Shown here one piece after another: positions 26,283 through 35,845 of a DNA stretch of 64,000 bases (its first letter is position 1; each line of letters starts with the position of its first letter). This stretch comes from JAOBAU01 sp034667465 (lineage in GTDB: Bacteria; Acidobacteriota; Thermoanaerobaculia; Gp7-AA8). The stretch spans positions 186,001-250,000 of the forward strand of contig JAXDJV010000002.1 of the NCBI GenBank assembly GCA_034667465.1. The letters are read 5' to 3'. A program made the position numbers and the translations under genes. A model generated the notes under the pieces. That model saw nothing but the letters and a program-made list of their open reading frames with translations. It was not told the DNA's origin and searched no databases.

Positions 26283-27625
26283 TGGCGACGCCCGAATTCG
26301 CCATCCACCTCGATCACGTCTCGAAGGCGTACCGCCTCTGGGGACGCCGTTCGCAATTCGCGACGCTCAAGAGCGCGCTGCTGAAGCGCGATCTGAAGCT
26401 CGCTCCCGAAGCGTCGGTTGCCGCGCTGAGCGACGTCTCGTTTTCCGTCCATCGCGGTGAAGCATTCGGCATCGTCGGCCGCAACGGCTCCGGCAAATCA
26501 ACGCTGCTGAAACTGATCTCCGGCATCCTCAAGCCGACTTCCGGCGCGATCGCCGTAAACGGCCGCATCGCCGCACTCATCGAGCTCGGCGCAGGCTTCC
26601 ATCCGGAGATCACCGGACGCGAAAACATCTACATCAACGGCATCATGCTCGGCCTGACGCGGCGCGACATCGAGAGCCGCTTCGAGAAGATCGTCGAGTT
26701 CTCCGGCATTCGCGATTTCATCGACCAGCCGGTCAAAACTTACTCGTCCGGCATGTACGTTCGCCTCGGCTTCGCCGTCGCCGTGCACGTCGATCCCGAC
26801 ATCCTGCTCATCGATGAAGTGCTGTCGGTCGGCGACGAAGAGTTCTCGCAGAAGTGCATCGCGAAAATTCAGGAGATGAAGTATCGCGGCGTGACACTCG
26901 TCTTCGTCACGCACCAGCTCGGACAGGTTCGCGATCTCTGCGATCGCGCGCTCTGGCTCGATCACGGCAGCGTCGCCGCGGTCGGCGATCCGGTGCGCGT
27001 CGTCGATGAATATCTGCAGGTCGTCGCCGGACACACGCCACAACCCGCTGCAGCAGTCACGACCGAAACGCAGGCCGCCGAAGAGCCGGCAGAAACGAAA
27101 AAAGATCCGCTCGAAGAAGAGCGCTGGGGCTCGGGCGAAGTGCTGCTGACGCGCGTGTCGCTGACCGACGATCAGGGGCGCGATCTCGTCGCGCTCGGCG
27201 CCGGCACACCGGTCACGATCGCGCTCGACGTCGAAGTGCGCACGCCGCAGGAAGACTTCGTCTTTGGCATCGGCATCTATCACGCCGACGGTTCGTGCGT
27301 GTACGGCACGAACACCGACATCGAAGGACTACTCGCGCAACGGATCGCATCGAACGGCCGCGCTCACTTCATCATGCCGTCGCTCGATCTCGTCGCCGGC
27401 GCCTATCGCGTCGACGCCGCCATCCACACGCGCAACGGACGCGCATTCGATTACCGCCGCGGCGTCATCCGCTTCGTGGTCGGCTCACGCGTCCACGACA
27501 TCGGCGTCTATCGCCCGAAACACACCTGGCGTTTCGAAGGCGGCATCACCTTCCGCGAAGTCGACACGCTCAAGCGCGACGTGCCGGCGGAGATGGCGGA
27601 GTACATCAGAGATACCGAAAAATAA
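26282..27625 (+). CDS. ABC transporter ATPase with Wzt-type C-terminal glycan-binding domain
   Basis: A 447-residue protein. The ATPase domain has Walker A GRNGSGKS (66-73), signature YSSGMYVRLGFAVA (about 154-167), Walker B ILLIDE (174-179) and the switch histidine in FVTHQ. A linker rich in A, E and T (about 245-280) leads to a beta-sandwich (about 285-430: VTIALDVEVRTPQEDFVFGIGI), the Wzt C-terminal domain that recognises the non-reducing end of the exported glycan. This implies chain-capping-dependent export of a cell-surface polysaccharide. It is followed by a glycosyltransferase on the opposite strand. Confidence 0.92.
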   Translation: MATPEFAIHLDHVSKAYRLWGRRSQFATLKSALLKRDLKLAPEASVAALSDVSFSVHRGEAFGIVGRNGSGKSTLLKLISGILKPTSGAIAVNGRIAALIELGAGFHPEITGRENIYINGIMLGLTRRDIESRFEKIVEFSGIRDFIDQPVKTYSSGMYVRLGFAVAVHVDPDILLIDEVLSVGDEEFSQKCIAKIQEMKYRGVTLVFVTHQLGQVRDLCDRALWLDHGSVAAVGDPVRVVDEYLQVVAGHTPQPAAAVTTETQAAEEPAETKKDPLEEERWGSGEVLLTRVSLTDDQGRDLVALGAGTPVTIALDVEVRTPQEDFVFGIGIYHADGSCVYGTNTDIEGLLAQRIASNGRAHFIMPSLDLVAGAYRVDAAIHTRNGRAFDYRRGVIRFVVGSRVHDIGVYRPKHTWRFEGGITFREVDTLKRDVPAEMAEYIRDTEK

Positions 27626-27690
27626 GGTGCTGAGTGCTGGGTGCTGAGAAAAAGGCGGCCGACGCGCAGCGACTCAGCACTCTGCACCCG
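27626..27690. repeat. Heptamer-repeat hairpin C
   Basis: The left arm GGTGCTGAGTGCTGGGTGCT (27626-27645) continues to GAG; the right arm is GACTCAGCACTCTGCACCC (27671-27689). The stop codon and last codons (PGAEC) of the converging glycosyltransferase are inside the right arm. Confidence 0.7.
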
Positions 27691-28528
27691 GTTTTTCGGT
27701 TTTCCAGGGCAGTTCCCACCGCCCCTCCCCCTCATCCAGCTTCGGCAGCGGCACCGGCTTTCCCAGTTTGCGAAGCTGCGTCAGCTCCCACAGCTTCGCG
27801 TACTTCCAGAACGTGTAATAGACGTGCATACCGACGGAGATCAGGCCGCGCGTGCCGTCGAGGAAGCCGCCGTTGATGATGAAGTCGCGAAAGAACTTGC
27901 CGATCGGATGACCGATGATTCCGCCGAGGGATGTGGTCTTGCCGTCGATGTACATTTGGGCGGCCGACCAGTTCGCGTAACGCGTCATCTTCGCGATCAT
28001 GTGATCGAACGTGCGGATGTAGTAGTGATCCATTTTCTGTCGCAGCGCGCCTGTCTCACCATCAACGAGCAGATCGGCGTGCACGCGTTTGTTCGGATAG
28101 CGCGCGTGTCCGCGATGAAAGAGTCGCGTGACACGATCGCGCTGCAGTCCGCTGAAACGGACCGGCTGTCCGAGCATGAAGTTCAGGCGTCCGACTGAGT
28201 ACGCCCAGCGATCGAGCGGGGAGTCGAGAGTGCGCAGCAGTTCATCGCGCAGCTTCGGAGTCACGCGCTCATCGGCGTCGATGACGAAGATCCAGTCGTG
28301 CGTGGCGCGATCGATCGCGTAGTTCTTCGTTGAGGCGGCGCCGAGGTATTCGCGCTGCTCCAGGCGCACGCGAGGGAAGTGATCGCGGACGCGCTCGACG
28401 GTGCCGTCGGTCGAGAACGAATCGACGAGATAGATCTCGTCCGCCCAGTCGACGGAGCGAAGGCAATCGTCGATGTTCTCAATCTCGTTGAGCGTGTGGA
28501 CGATGGCCGTTACCGGCACGCGGGACAT
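27674..28528 (-). CDS. Family 2 glycosyltransferase (LPS core, KdtX/WaaE-like)
   Basis: A 284-residue GT-A fold glycosyltransferase. The N-terminus has TAIVHTLNEIENI, then YLVDSFSTDGT and the metal-binding FVIDADE (D84-x-D86). It resembles the lipopolysaccharide core beta-glucosyltransferases, whose C-terminal half has an amphipathic membrane-facing region as seen here (FFRDFIINGGFLDGTRG). With the Wzm/Wzt pair it points to surface glycan synthesis. The last five residues come from heptamer repeat C, so the original C-terminus was probably altered. ATG 28528 is chosen because the sequence upstream is repeat-derived. Confidence 0.85.
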   Translation of the reverse strand: MSRVPVTAIVHTLNEIENIDDCLRSVDWADEIYLVDSFSTDGTVERVRDHFPRVRLEQREYLGAASTKNYAIDRATHDWIFVIDADERVTPKLRDELLRTLDSPLDRWAYSVGRLNFMLGQPVRFSGLQRDRVTRLFHRGHARYPNKRVHADLLVDGETGALRQKMDHYYIRTFDHMIAKMTRYANWSAAQMYIDGKTTSLGGIIGHPIGKFFRDFIINGGFLDGTRGLISVGMHVYYTFWKYAKLWELTQLRKLGKPVPLPKLDEGEGRWELPWKTEKPGAEC

Positions 28529-28532
28529 GAAG

Positions 28533-28611
28533 CGAATGATGAATGATGAATGATGAATTCGGAATGACAATTGCTGCCATTCAGCATTCAGAATTCATCA
28601 TTCAGCATTCG
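28533..28611. repeat. Heptamer-repeat hairpin D
   Basis: The left arm 28533-28560 has GAATGAT units and the right arm 28578-28611 has ATTCAGC/ATTCATC units. It fills the gap between the metallo-beta-lactamase gene and the downstream glycosyltransferase on the same strand. Confidence 0.7.
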
Positions 28612-29376
28612 TTACAACGTGTAGTTTTTTTCGAGCAGCACCCGCGCGCGCCGATCCCGCAGGTTCTTGATCTGCGACTCGATGTCGCGCTCGAACGGGA
28701 TCTTGCGATGGCTGGCATAAACCGGCGCGTCGACGGTGATCTTCTTCAGCTCTTCACCGAACGTATTCGGCGACAGATGAGCGGTCTCATCAGCCAGTGA
28801 CTGCTGATCGTTCGGGAACGATGCTTCCGTCACGACCGCGACCACGTTCGAACACTTGTTCGTCCGCTTCCAGATCTCGCTCGTCGGCCCGGTGTCGCCG
28901 GTGAAGGTGATCGTCTGTCCGCCCATCTCGACGATCACGCCGGCGGCCGGAATCTGATGATCGACCGGCACCGCGGTGATGCCGATGTCGTTGAACATCA
29001 CCTTCTTGCCGGTGGTGAGTGCGCGATATTGCACAGCCGGCTTTTGCGTCAGCGGCGAGATGAGACAGGAGAAATCGGGCCAGACGATTCCGTTGAAGAC
29101 GTTCTGGACCAGCAGGTCCATCACGTCGCGCGCTGCGAAAATCGTCAGCGGTCCGCTGCTCTGGCTGAAGCGGTTGTGAATCAAATGCGGGAGATCGCGA
29201 ATGTGATCCGCGTGCGGATGGGTAATGAAGACTCCCTGGATCCGTCCCTGCTGCGCGAACGAGAGCTTGGAAGTCAGCGTTCCGGCATCCACGGCGAACC
29301 AGTCGTCGAGCAGGTAACCGGTCAGGTTATGTTCCGCATCTGACGCCCCGTAGGCGCCGAGCACCTTAAGCCGCAT
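28612..29376 (-). CDS. Metallo-beta-lactamase-fold hydrolase
   Basis: A 254-residue enzyme with the di-zinc motif H53-x-H55-x-D57-H58 (THPHADH), further ligands likely at H-Q-I-P (about 139), F-T-G-D-T (about 159) and A-S-H-R-K near 223. The layout (motif at about 53, no long exosite arm) fits the RNase Z/class II cyclic-nucleotide phosphodiesterase branch. The substrate is undecided; a phosphodiester such as cAMP is possible, and a cyclase-type gene lies elsewhere in the window. It is divergent from lhr. Confidence 0.75.
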   Translation of the reverse strand: MRLKVLGAYGASDAEHNLTGYLLDDWFAVDAGTLTSKLSFAQQGRIQGVFITHPHADHIRDLPHLIHNRFSQSSGPLTIFAARDVMDLLVQNVFNGIVWPDFSCLISPLTQKPAVQYRALTTGKKVMFNDIGITAVPVDHQIPAAGVIVEMGGQTITFTGDTGPTSEIWKRTNKCSNVVAVVTEASFPNDQQSLADETAHLSPNTFGEELKKITVDAPVYASHRKIPFERDIESQIKNLRDRRARVLLEKNYTL

Positions 29377-29439
29377 TCCCTTCCTTCACGCTGCCACTTG
29401 ACCTGGGACTGGCTACTATTCTTGCAGTGCAAAGAGTTA

Positions 29440-32400
29440 ATGTCCAGCAGCGCGATGATCGTTCATAAGTTGACCACCCGCGCGCTGGAGCCGTTTCATC
29501 CCACCGTTCGCGACTGGTTCACGAACGCGTTTCCATCGGCGACGAAAGCGCAGCAACTCGGCTGGCCGGCCATCGCCGCCGGCGACTGGACGCTCATCAC
29601 CGCCCCGACCGGCAGCGGCAAAACGCTCACCGCATTTCTCTGGGCGCTCGACCGACTGATGTTCGCGCCGCTTCCCGAACGGACGAAACGCTGCCGCGTG
29701 GTGTACATCTCGCCGCTCAAAGCGCTGGCGGTCGACGTCGAGCGAAATTTGCGCGCACCACTCGCCGGAATCGCGAATCTCGCACAGGAGCGCGGCGAAA
29801 CGTTCGTCATGCCGGCGATCGCCACCCGCACCGGCGACACGCCTCCAGGCGAGCGCAATCGATTCCTGCGCGATCCGTCCGACATTCTCATCACGACGCC
29901 GGAATCGATCTATCTGATGCTGACGTCGAACGCGCGCGAGCTGCTGCGCAGCGTCGAGACGATCATCATCGATGAGATCCACGCGCTCGTGCCGAACAAA
30001 CGCGGCGCGCATCTCGCGGTGTCGCTCGAACGACTGACGCGCCTTTGCGAAAAGCCGCCGCAACGCATCGGGCTTTCCGCGACACAGCGTCCGCTTGAAG
30101 AGGTCGCGCGCTATTTGGGTGGATTGGGTGTCATCCCGAGCGTAGCGAGGGACCCGGGCGGGCGGCGCGCAAAAGAGCTGACTTCGAGCCCCTCCCCCCC
30201 GGATCCCTCGCTGACGCTCGGGATGACATGGCGTCCCGTCACCATCGTCGACACCGGCGAAAAAAAACAACTCTCACTCCACGTCGAAGTCCCGGTCGAA
30301 GACATGGCGAAGCTCGGCGAGCTGACCGAAGTGCCGAGCGGTCCGGCCGCGGCGGGCGAAGCACGCAGCTCGATCTGGCCGGCCATTCATCCGCGACTGC
30401 TCGAACTGATTCGCGCGCATCGCTCGACGCTCATCTTCGTCAACTCGCGGCGCCTCGCGGAACGGCTCGCAAATTCGCTCAACGAGCTCGCCGGCGAAAC
30501 CCTCGTCAACGCGCATCACGGTTCGATCGCACGCGCGCAGCGGATCGAGATCGAAGACAACCTGAAGTCCGGCCGCCTGCCGGCGCTCGTGGCAACGTCG
30601 TCGCTCGAGCTCGGAATCGACATGGGGGCGATCGATCTCGTCATCCAGATCGAAGCGCCGCCGTCGATCGCAAGCGGCATGCAGCGCATCGGCCGCGCCA
30701 GCCATCAGGTCGGCGCCGTCAGTGAAGGAATCGTCTTTCCGAAATATCGCGGCGATCTGATCGCCTGCGCCGCCGTCACCGACGCCATGCATCGCGGCGT
30801 GATTGAGCCGACGCGCTATCCACGCAATCCGCTCGACATCGTCGCGCAACAACTCGTGGCGATGATCGCGGTCGAAGACTGGAACGCCGACGATCTGTTC
30901 GAAACCGTGCGCGGCTCGGCGCCGTTCGCGGAGCTGTCGCGCGCATCGTTCGAAGGGGTGCTCGACATGCTGTCCGGCCTCTATCCGTCCGACGAATTCG
31001 CGGAGCTCCGTCCGCGCGTGACGTGGGATCGCGTCACGAACGTGCTCACCGCGCGGCCAGGCGCGAAGCGGGTCGCGATCACGAGCGGCGGGACGATTCC
31101 CGATCGCGGTCTCTATGGCGTTTTCCTCGCCGGCGGCGAAACGACATCGAGCGCGCGCGTCGGCGAGCTCGATGAAGAGATGGTCTTCGAGTGCCGCGTC
31201 GGCGAGACATTCCTCCTCGGCGCTTCCACCTGGCGCATCGAAGAGATCACGCACGATCGCGTCATTGTTTCACCCGCGCCCGGACAGCCCGGCAAGATCC
31301 CGTTCTGGAAAGCGGAGTCGGGCGAGCGCACGGTTCCGTTCGGGCGCGAGATCGGCCGTCTTGTCCGCGAGTTGCGCACGGCGCCGCGAAACGATGCGGT
31401 CAACACGTTGACCACCAAACACGATCTCGATCGGCGCGCGGCCGAGAATCTGCTGCAGTATCTCGACGACCAGGCCGAAGCGACAGTCGCCGTTCCCGAC
31501 GATCGGACCATCGTCGTCGAGCGGGTCGTTGACGAGCTCGGCGACTGGCGCGTCTGCGTCCTCACGCCGTTCGGCGGACGCATTCACGCGCCGTGGGCGA
31601 TGGCGGTCACCGCTCGCGTTCGCGCCGAGCTGGCCATCGACGTCGAGACGATGTGGAGCGACGACGGTTTCATCATCCGCTTCCCCGAAACCGACGCGCC
31701 GCCGCCGTCCGAGCTCGTCATCCCCGATCCCGATGAAGTGGAAGCGCTGGTCATCCGCCAGCTCGGCGCCAGCTCACTCTTCGCCGCGAAGTTCCGCGAA
31801 GCGTCGGCGCGCGCACTACTCCTGCCGCGTATGCGCGTCGATCGCCGCACGCCGCTCTGGCAGCAGCGCAAACGCGCCTACGATCTGCTGCAGGTCGCGT
31901 CGCGCTTCGGCTCGTTCCCGATTCTGCTCGAGGCGTATCGCGAATGTCTGCGCGACATCTTCGACGTGCCGTCGCTGATCGAAACGCTGAAGCTGATCCG
32001 CGAGCGTTCCATCCGCGTCGTCATCGCCGACACGCGCAAACCGTCGCCGTTCGCCGCGTCGCTGCTCTTCCGCTACGTCGCCAACTTCATCTATGACGGC
32101 GACGCGCCGCTCGCCGAACGCCGCGCTCAGGCGCTCTCCATCGATCAATCGCAGCTCCGCTCACTCCTCGGCGAACCGGAGCTGCGCGAGTTGCTCGATC
32201 CCGCCGCGATCGAACAGACCGAGCTCGAGCTCCAGCATCTCGACGAACGGCACAAAGCGAAATCGCTCGATGCGATTCACGATCTGCTGCTGCGCATCGG
32301 CGATCTGACGTCGAGCGAGATCGAAGCGCGGTCGCTCGTCGATGCACCAACAGCGACTCGCGAGCTCGTCGCGCAGCGGCGCATCGTCGAGATCGTCGTC

Positions 32401-33969
32401 GCGCGCGAAAAGCGTTTCATCGCAGTCGAAGATGCGAGCCGATATCGCGACGCGCTCGGCATTCCGCTGCCGCCCGGGCTTCCCGAGCGGTTGCTGCAGC
32501 CGGTCGCCGATCCGGTCGCCGATCTCGTTCTCCGCTACGCGCGCACGCACGGTCCTTTCACGCCGAGCGAGCTGGCGAAGCGCTACGGCTTCGGCGTCGC
32601 CATCGTGGCGACCGCACTCGAAAAGTTCGTCGAGCGCGGACGGCTCATCGAAGGCGAGTTCCGGCCCGGCGGCACGCAGCGCGAATGGTGCGACAACGAC
32701 GTGCTGCGAACGATTCGCCGCAAGTCGCTCGCGAAACTGCGGCAGGAGATCGAGCCGGTCGAACAGCCGGCGCTGGCGCGCGTCATCGCCAGCTGGCAGG
32801 GCGTCACGCGGCGACGCCGCGGTCTCGACGGCATCCTCGAATCACTCGAATCGATTCAGGGCTATCCGCTCGCCGCCTCGATCTTCGAGCGCGAGATCCT
32901 CGCCGCGCGCATCGACGATTACAAACCGTCCGACCTCGACACGCTGAGCGCCGCCGGCGAGATCGTCTGGGTCGGCGTCGAACCGCTCGGCGGCCGCGAC
33001 GGTCGCATCGCGCTCTATCTCACCGACAACCTGCCGATCCTGCATACGCCCGCGGCCGCGGAGCTGGGCGAGCTCGAACAGCGCGTCGTCGATTACCTGC
33101 GCGCGCACGGCGCGTCGTTCTACGCGCAGATGCAGGCCGCCATCGGCGGCTTTCCGGCGACGCTCATCGATGCGATGTGGGATCTCGTCTGGAAGGGCGT
33201 CGTCACGAACGATACGTTCCACGCGCTGCGGGCATTCACGCGGCCGAAAGCGGCGCCGCGCGTGAGTGGCTATCGCTCGCGCCGCGTCGCGCCGGCGTCG
33301 ACGCAGGGGCGCTGGTCGCTGATTCCAACGCTCGGCGTCGCCGTCAATCCGACACAACATGCGACCGCGCTCGCGCATCAGCTGCTCGCGCGATATGGCG
33401 TCGTCATTCGCGAAGTCGGTGCCGCCGAATCGCTCGCCGGCGGTTTCAGCGCCGTCTATCCGGTACTGAAGGCGATGGAAGATGCCGGCCGCGTGCGGCG
33501 CGGCTACTTCGTCGCCGGACTCGGCGCCACGCAGTTCGCAACCGGCGGCGCGCTCGATCTGCTGCGCGCATATCGCGACGAGCCCGACGAGCCCGAAACG
33601 ATGCTGCTCGCGGCAACCGATCCGGCGAATCCGTACGGCGCGCTGCTGAAATGGCCGGCGGCCGGACTGACGCGCAGCGTCGGCGCGAGCGTGATCGTCG
33701 TCAACGGCGCGCTCGCCGCGTACATCGCGCGCGGCGAAAAACAGCTGACGATCTTCCTGCCGGAAGACGAACCGAATCGGACCGCGGTTGCCAAAGCAAT
33801 CGCGCGCGCGCTGGCGTCGCTCGTGCGCGAAGGAAAGCGTCGCGCGATGCTGATCGCCGAAGTGAACGACGAGCCGATCGCGCGCAGTGCCGTCGCGCCG
33901 TTTCTCGCCGAAGAGGGATTTGTCCCGTCGGCGCTCGGATATCAGATGAGAGCGAGGAATGAACGATGA
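29440..33969 (+). CDS. lhr: Lhr-type superfamily 2 DNA helicase, long form
   Basis: A 1509-residue ATP-dependent 3'-5' helicase used in DNA repair. RecA-1 has Walker A APTGSGKT (55-62), D178-E-I-H and SATQRP. RecA-2 has NSRRLAERLAN, ATSSLELGID and QRIGRASHQ. The winged-helix/beta-barrel core follows, then the long C-terminal domain of full-length Lhr (E. coli Lhr is of similar size). Residues of about 231-263 are encoded by palindromic repeat copy 5, which enters the frame without a stop between SATQRPLEEVARYLGG and WRPVTIVD. The start is ATG 29440 with AAAGAG close upstream; ATG 29455 is also possible. It overlaps the next gene by 4 nt. Confidence 0.92.
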   Translation: MSSSAMIVHKLTTRALEPFHPTVRDWFTNAFPSATKAQQLGWPAIAAGDWTLITAPTGSGKTLTAFLWALDRLMFAPLPERTKRCRVVYISPLKALAVDVERNLRAPLAGIANLAQERGETFVMPAIATRTGDTPPGERNRFLRDPSDILITTPESIYLMLTSNARELLRSVETIIIDEIHALVPNKRGAHLAVSLERLTRLCEKPPQRIGLSATQRPLEEVARYLGGLGVIPSVARDPGGRRAKELTSSPSPPDPSLTLGMTWRPVTIVDTGEKKQLSLHVEVPVEDMAKLGELTEVPSGPAAAGEARSSIWPAIHPRLLELIRAHRSTLIFVNSRRLAERLANSLNELAGETLVNAHHGSIARAQRIEIEDNLKSGRLPALVATSSLELGIDMGAIDLVIQIEAPPSIASGMQRIGRASHQVGAVSEGIVFPKYRGDLIACAAVTDAMHRGVIEPTRYPRNPLDIVAQQLVAMIAVEDWNADDLFETVRGSAPFAELSRASFEGVLDMLSGLYPSDEFAELRPRVTWDRVTNVLTARPGAKRVAITSGGTIPDRGLYGVFLAGGETTSSARVGELDEEMVFECRVGETFLLGASTWRIEEITHDRVIVSPAPGQPGKIPFWKAESGERTVPFGREIGRLVRELRTAPRNDAVNTLTTKHDLDRRAAENLLQYLDDQAEATVAVPDDRTIVVERVVDELGDWRVCVLTPFGGRIHAPWAMAVTARVRAELAIDVETMWSDDGFIIRFPETDAPPPSELVIPDPDEVEALVIRQLGASSLFAAKFREASARALLLPRMRVDRRTPLWQQRKRAYDLLQVASRFGSFPILLEAYRECLRDIFDVPSLIETLKLIRERSIRVVIADTRKPSPFAASLLFRYVANFIYDGDAPLAERRAQALSIDQSQLRSLLGEPELRELLDPAAIEQTELELQHLDERHKAKSLDAIHDLLLRIGDLTSSEIEARSLVDAPTATRELVAQRRIVEIVVAREKRFIAVEDASRYRDALGIPLPPGLPERLLQPVADPVADLVLRYARTHGPFTPSELAKRYGFGVAIVATALEKFVERGRLIEGEFRPGGTQREWCDNDVLRTIRRKSLAKLRQEIEPVEQPALARVIASWQGVTRRRRGLDGILESLESIQGYPLAASIFEREILAARIDDYKPSDLDTLSAAGEIVWVGVEPLGGRDGRIALYLTDNLPILHTPAAAELGELEQRVVDYLRAHGASFYAQMQAAIGGFPATLIDAMWDLVWKGVVTNDTFHALRAFTRPKAAPRVSGYRSRRVAPASTQGRWSLIPTLGVAVNPTQHATALAHQLLARYGVVIREVGAAESLAGGFSAVYPVLKAMEDAGRVRRGYFVAGLGATQFATGGALDLLRAYRDEPDEPETMLLAATDPANPYGALLKWPAAGLTRSVGASVIVVNGALAAYIARGEKQLTIFLPEDEPNRTAVAKAIARALASLVREGKRRAMLIAEVNDEPIARSAVAPFLAEEGFVPSALGYQMRARNER
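30130..30227. repeat. REP-like palindrome copy 5, inside lhr
   Basis: The left arm is GTCATCCCGAGCGTAGCGAG and the right arm ends CTGACGCTCGGGATGAC. Unlike the other copies it lies within a gene. It is read in frame, giving VIPSVARDPGG at its start and DPSLTLGMT at its end. Confidence 0.92.
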
Positions 33970-34343
33970 GTGAGGAAGTGCGCGCGACGTTCGACCGCTT
34001 CGCGAGCGCGTGGGATGCGCACGACGTCGAAGCGATGGCCGACTGCTGGATCGATGAAGGGAACGCCATCGATCTCTGGGGAAAACTCGCCGTCGGTCGC
34101 GCCGGTGTCATCGAGCTGCTCGCCAGCGAACATAAAGCGCCGATGCGTGACAGCCGCTATCGCCTGCTCAGCGTCAACGTTCGCGAGCTGTCTCCGGAGT
34201 CGGTCGTCGCCGAATGCGAGGCGGTGATCGACGACGTCCGCGCGCCGAACGGCAGGCTGTATCAGCTCAAGCATCGTCTCGATGCCGTCCTCGTCAAACG
34301 CGACGGCGCGTGGAGATTCATGTCGATCCATCCGAGTTTCTGA
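33966..34343 (+). CDS. SnoaL/DUF4440-like NTF2-fold protein
   Basis: A 125-residue single-domain protein of the cone-shaped NTF2 fold (N-terminal FDRFASAWDAHDVEAMADCW, C-terminal DGAWRFMSIHPSF). Relatives include ketosteroid isomerase-like enzymes and many proteins without known function. It starts within the lhr stop codon (4-nt overlap) and ends within the nei start codon, so it is translated as part of that run. No catalytic residue set can be assigned. Confidence 0.8.
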   Translation: MSEEVRATFDRFASAWDAHDVEAMADCWIDEGNAIDLWGKLAVGRAGVIELLASEHKAPMRDSRYRLLSVNVRELSPESVVAECEAVIDDVRAPNGRLYQLKHRLDAVLVKRDGAWRFMSIHPSF

Positions 34344-35164
34344 TGCCGGAAGGCGACACCATCTTCCGCGCGGCGCGGACGCTCCATCGCGCGCTCGCAG
34401 GAAAGCGCGTCGCGAAGTTCGAGACGGCGTTCGCACAACTGGCGCGCATCGATGACGAGTCGCCGATCGCCGGACGAACGATCGAGCGCGTCCGCGCCGC
34501 AGGCAAGCACCTCATCATCGATTTCTCCGGCGACCTCTCGCTGCGCACGCACATGCGAATGAACGGCAGCTGGCACATCTACAAAACCGGCGAGCGCTGG
34601 CAGCGGCCGCGCAGCGACATGCGCGTCGTCGTCGCGACCGACGATTACGTGGCGGTCGGTTTCAATGTACCGATCGCGGAGCTGCAACCGACCGAAACCG
34701 TCGACAAACTCGATCTCGGCCCCGACTTTCTCGCGGAAGAATTCGACGTCGCGGAAGCGACGCGAAGAATTCGCGCACGCGCCGATGAAGAGATCGCCGA
34801 CGTCCTGCTCAATCAGCGAGTCGTCGCCGGCATCGGCAACGTCTTCAAATCGGAAGTGCTGTTCCTCGCGAACGTGAATCCGTTTCGCGTCGTCGCGAAC
34901 GTCACCGACGACGAGCTCGCATCAATCCTGAAACTCGGCCGCCGACTAATGCAGCAAAACGTCCGCCCCGGCAGTCGCGAGCGCCGCACCACCGATCGAG
35001 CGCATCCGGCCGAAGGTCTCTGGGTTTACAGCCGCGGCAGCGAGCCCTGCCGCAAATGCGGGACGCCAATTCAATATCGAAAGCAGGGACGCGACGTGCG
35101 AGGAACGTACTGGTGCCCGAAATGCCAGCCGGCGCCGCCTGGCTGGAAACCACTCGGCAGGTAG
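34343..35164 (+). CDS. nei: Endonuclease VIII-like DNA glycosylase
   Basis: A 273-residue Fpg/Nei-family base-excision enzyme removing oxidised bases. The N-terminus MPEGDTIFRAAR has the catalytic proline P2 and glutamate E3 in the arrangement typical of Nei. The H2TH region (ADEEIADVLLNQRVVAGIGNVFKSEVL) and a C-terminal four-cysteine zinc finger (C-R-K-C ... C-P-K-C) are complete. The ATG overlaps the upstream stop codon. Together with lhr it makes a DNA-repair pair. MPEGDT rather than MPELPE favours Nei over Fpg. Confidence 0.93.
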   Translation: MPEGDTIFRAARTLHRALAGKRVAKFETAFAQLARIDDESPIAGRTIERVRAAGKHLIIDFSGDLSLRTHMRMNGSWHIYKTGERWQRPRSDMRVVVATDDYVAVGFNVPIAELQPTETVDKLDLGPDFLAEEFDVAEATRRIRARADEEIADVLLNQRVVAGIGNVFKSEVLFLANVNPFRVVANVTDDELASILKLGRRLMQQNVRPGSRERRTTDRAHPAEGLWVYSRGSEPCRKCGTPIQYRKQGRDVRGTYWCPKCQPAPPGWKPLGR

Positions 35165-35179
35165 TGTCATTCTTCCGCG

Positions 35180-35845
35180 GTGTCGGATTTCGGCATCGTC
35201 CTTTTCACGCTGCAGGTCGCGGCGATCAGCACGGCGATCATCGCGCCGTTCGCGCTGCTGCTGGCGGCGTGGTCGTGGCGCGCGTCGGGCGTGACACGAA
35301 CGATCGTCGATGCGCTCGGCACGCTGCCGCTCGTCATGCCGCCGACCGCGGTCGGCTATCTGCTGCTTGAATTGCTGTCGCGGCAGCACGCAATTGGACG
35401 CGCGCTCGATGCGATGCACGTCGACATTCTCTTCACACCGGCGGCGGTCGTCATCGCATGCGCGGTGATGTCGTTTCCGCTGATGTTCAACGCCTTTCGC
35501 GTGGCGATCGATGACTCGAACGCGCGCTGCTTCGACATCGCGCGGACTCTCGGTTCATCGCGCGCAAACGCATTCGCGCGCGTGACGTTGCCGCTGGCGT
35601 GGCGCGGACTCGCCGCGGGACTGATCCTCGCGTGGTGTCGCGCCATCGGCGAATTCGGCGCGACGATCCTCGTCGCCGGCAACATTCCGGGACGCACGCA
35701 GACGCTCGCGCTGGCGATCTTCGATCGCGTGCAATCGGGACAGAGTGCGAGCGCGCTGCTGATGTATGTCGTCGCGATCGCGTTCAGCGCGGTCGTCGCC
35801 AGCGAGCTGCTATCGCGCGCACAGCGGAGGCGGCAGGCGCGGTGA
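35180..35845 (+). CDS. modB: Molybdate ABC transporter permease
   Basis: A 221-residue inner-membrane permease with about five hydrophobic helices and the ATPase-contact loop RAIGEFGATILVAGNIPGRTQTL, which is characteristic of ModB. GTG start at 35180, 15 nt after nei. It overlaps modC by 4 nt. No periplasmic binding protein (modA) is in the window. Some tungstate permeases look alike, so the ion preference is not certain. Confidence 0.88.
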   Translation: MSDFGIVLFTLQVAAISTAIIAPFALLLAAWSWRASGVTRTIVDALGTLPLVMPPTAVGYLLLELLSRQHAIGRALDAMHVDILFTPAAVVIACAVMSFPLMFNAFRVAIDDSNARCFDIARTLGSSRANAFARVTLPLAWRGLAAGLILAWCRAIGEFGATILVAGNIPGRTQTLALAIFDRVQSGQSASALLMYVVAIAFSAVVASELLSRAQRRRQAR

